Shown piece after piece: positions 62,819 to 64,000 of a stretch of DNA of 64,000 nucleotides (the stretch's first letter is position 1; every line of letters starts with the position of its first letter). The DNA lies in NCBI GenBank assembly GCA_021298015.1, contig JAJTGY010000019.1, positions 1 to 64,000 of the forward strand. Direction: 5' to 3'. Position numbers and translations under genes: made by a program. This stretch comes from Flammeovirgaceae bacterium (GTDB taxonomy: Bacteria; Bacteroidota; Bacteroidia; Cytophagales; Cyclobacteriaceae). The notes below the pieces were generated by a model. The model saw nothing but the letters and a program-made list of their open reading frames with translations, was not told the DNA's origin and did not search any database.

Positions 62819-62848
62819 AATTCTTCCTCGCCCCACCACATTTTAACC

Positions 62849-64000
62849 ATGTTATTCGACCAATTACAGCTCATTGAGCCGCTATTGCGCGCTCTTCAGG
62901 CCGAGGGTTACACCCGGCCAACACCTGTGCAGCAACAGGCTATCCCTCCCTTGTTGCAACGAAAAGATCTGCTCGCCTGCGCCCAAACCGGCACGGGGAA
63001 AACAGCTGCTTTCTCGTTGCCTATTTTGCAACTCCTCCATCAGGATGAACTCTTCCAAAAAGGACCGGATGGAATCAAAGCGCTCATCCTCACGCCCACC
63101 CGCGAGTTGGCGATTCAGATTGGAGAGAGCATAGCCACCTATGGAAAATACTTGCGCTTGCGCCACACCGTCATCTTTGGCGGAGTGGGCCAAAAGCCAC
63201 AGACCGATGCGCTGCGCAGCGGTGTGGATATTCTGGTGGCCACGCCCGGCCGCCTGCTCGACTTAATGGATCAACGGTTTGTGCACCTGCAGCACATCAA
63301 GTTCTTTGTCCTGGATGAGGCCGATCGAATGCTCGATATGGGGTTCATTCACGATGTGAAAAAGGTGATCGCCCGGTTGCCGCAGAAACGTCAAACCTTG
63401 TTTTTCTCGGCCACCATGCCACCGGAAATCGCGAAACTGGCCGCTTCGATCTTGACCAACCCGGTTACCGTTCAGGTTACTCCGGTGTCGTCTACGGTTA
63501 ATACCATTCAACAGTCTGTGTATTTTGTGGCCAAATCGGACAAACGGAAATTGCTTCACCATCTGCTGGAGGATCGCTCCATCAACAGCGCCCTGGTGTT
63601 TACCCGCACCAAGCACGGGGCAGACAAAGTTGCCAAGGATCTAAACCGATCCGGTATACGGGCAGAAGCCATACACGGAAACAAATCGCAGTCGTCCCGA
63701 CAGTTGGCGCTTTCGAACTTCAAGGGGCGTAAAACCCGCGTGTTGGTAGCCACCGACATTGCTGCCCGCGGCATTGATATTGACGAACTTTCGCACGTGT
63801 TCAACTTTGAATTGCCCAATGTTCCGGAAACCTATGTGCACCGTATTGGGCGCACGGGGCGGGCGGGCGCATCGGGTATTTCCATTTCATTTTGCGATGA
63901 GGAGGAAAAGGAATATCTGCACGATATTCAGAAGCTGATTGGCAAAGTGCTGCCGGTGGTCACGGATCATCCACACGTACTGGTGCGGGATGGCATGCCC
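62849..64000 (+). CDS. rhlE: DEAD-box RNA helicase (RhlE-type), cut by the window end
   Basis: This ATP-dependent RNA helicase acts in RNA remodelling and ribosome assembly. 384 codons are visible with no stop. Motifs in order: the Q motif ([13 protein letters not shown]), I (AQTGTGKT), Ia (PTRELAIQI), II (DEAD in [10 protein letters not shown]), III (SAT), IV ([15 protein letters not shown]), V ([11 protein letters not shown]) and VI ([10 protein letters not shown]). The RhlE subfamily assignment rests on the short N-terminus and overall likeness. The C-terminal tail lies outside the window. Confidence 0.93.
   Translation, partial: MLFDQLQLIEPLLRALQAEGYTRPTPVQQQAIPPLLQRKDLLACAQTGTGKTAAFSLPILQLLHQDELFQKGPDGIKALILTPTRELAIQIGESIATYGKYLRLRHTVIFGGVGQKPQTDALRSGVDILVATPGRLLDLMDQRFVHLQHIKFFVLDEADRMLDMGFIHDVKKVIARLPQKRQTLFFSATMPPEIAKLAASILTNPVTVQVTPVSSTVNTIQQSVYFVAKSDKRKLLHHLLEDRSINSALVFTRTKHGADKVAKDLNRSGIRAEAIHGNKSQSSRQLALSNFKGRKTRVLVATDIAARGIDIDELSHVFNFELPNVPETYVHRIGRTGRAGASGISISFCDEEEKEYLHDIQKLIGKVLPVVTDHPHVLVRDGMP

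Noticed and set aside
1-64000. Looked for CRISPR arrays, toxin-antitoxin or restriction defence genes and prophage blocks
   Set aside because: No regularly spaced repeats, cas genes, restriction enzymes or phage structural genes were seen; the RAYT and the YopX-like gene are the only mobile-type signals.

Overview
The window looks like chromosomal DNA of a Bacteroidota bacterium, most likely Cytophagales. The signs are a SusC/SusD outer-membrane pair, OmpA proteins with PD40 repeats, an Oar-like TonB receptor, tryptophan-kynurenine genes, the birA / rsfS / ftsH / lpxH neighbourhood, and repeated TAnnTTTG promoter boxes ahead of genes that mostly lack Shine-Dalgarno sequences. Base composition is close to balanced and coding density is very high: no gap exceeds 300 bases and many genes overlap by ATGA or GTGA. 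There are no rRNA genes, CRISPR arrays or prophages. One tRNA gene (Arg, anticodon CCT) and one IS200-type transposase relative (RAYT) are present.

Layout. 1-4.8 kb: a SusD/SusC nutrient uptake pair. 4.9-11.7 kb: a tight minus-strand operon lepA-folD-queE-pabB-pabC-ompA, joining translation, folate and queuosine synthesis and an envelope protein. 11.8-14.9 kb: an unknown secreted protein co-transcribed with an OmpR-type two-component system. 15-17.8 kb: a LolD/FtsX-type ABC system with a His-rich loop, a small CxxC secreted protein and a TerB-fold protein. 17.8-21.1 kb: a large sortilin/BNR propeller protein. 21.3-23.2 kb: an rRNA methyltransferase and birA. 23.2-27.3 kb (plus strand): rsfS, ftsH, lpxH and a secreted protein of unknown function. 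27.5-31.8 kb: an NtrC-type regulator with its kinase, an acyl carrier protein, a phage-like YopX protein and a lipid kinase. 31.8-33.1 kb: tRNA-Arg and hflX.

33.2-45.2 kb is a long plus-strand run. It holds a glycosyltransferase, a Wza-type exporter, a Wzc-type tyrosine kinase, a YwqE/CpsB phosphatase, an epimerase, a TPR protein, a ComA-like phosphosulfolactate synthase, a DUF368/PopT undecaprenyl-phosphate transporter, aroE and uvrB. Surface polysaccharide export, its phospho-control and lipid-carrier recycling therefore sit together.

45.2-52.9 kb is a divergent kynurenine/NAD cluster. On the minus strand are an SDR-fold protein, an aminomuconate-semialdehyde-type dehydrogenase, PnuC and a NadR-like kinase. 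On the plus strand are 3-hydroxyanthranilate dioxygenase, a DinB-fold protein, kynureninase, the RAYT and kynurenine 3-monooxygenase. 53-64 kb carries an MltF-like transglycosylase, an Oar-like TonB receptor, an M14 carboxypeptidase, an unknown protein, an FMN glutamate-synthase-like protein and the start of a RhlE-type helicase cut by the window edge.

The most interesting signals are: (1) the RAYT gene carries a REP-like hairpin whose core recurs ahead of the NtrC regulator 24 kb away, and the RAYT supplies the start of kmo; (2) the kynurenine/NAD cluster contains an SDR lacking its catalytic Tyr and Lys and an unexplained DinB protein; (3) the His-rich ABC system may handle metal ions.
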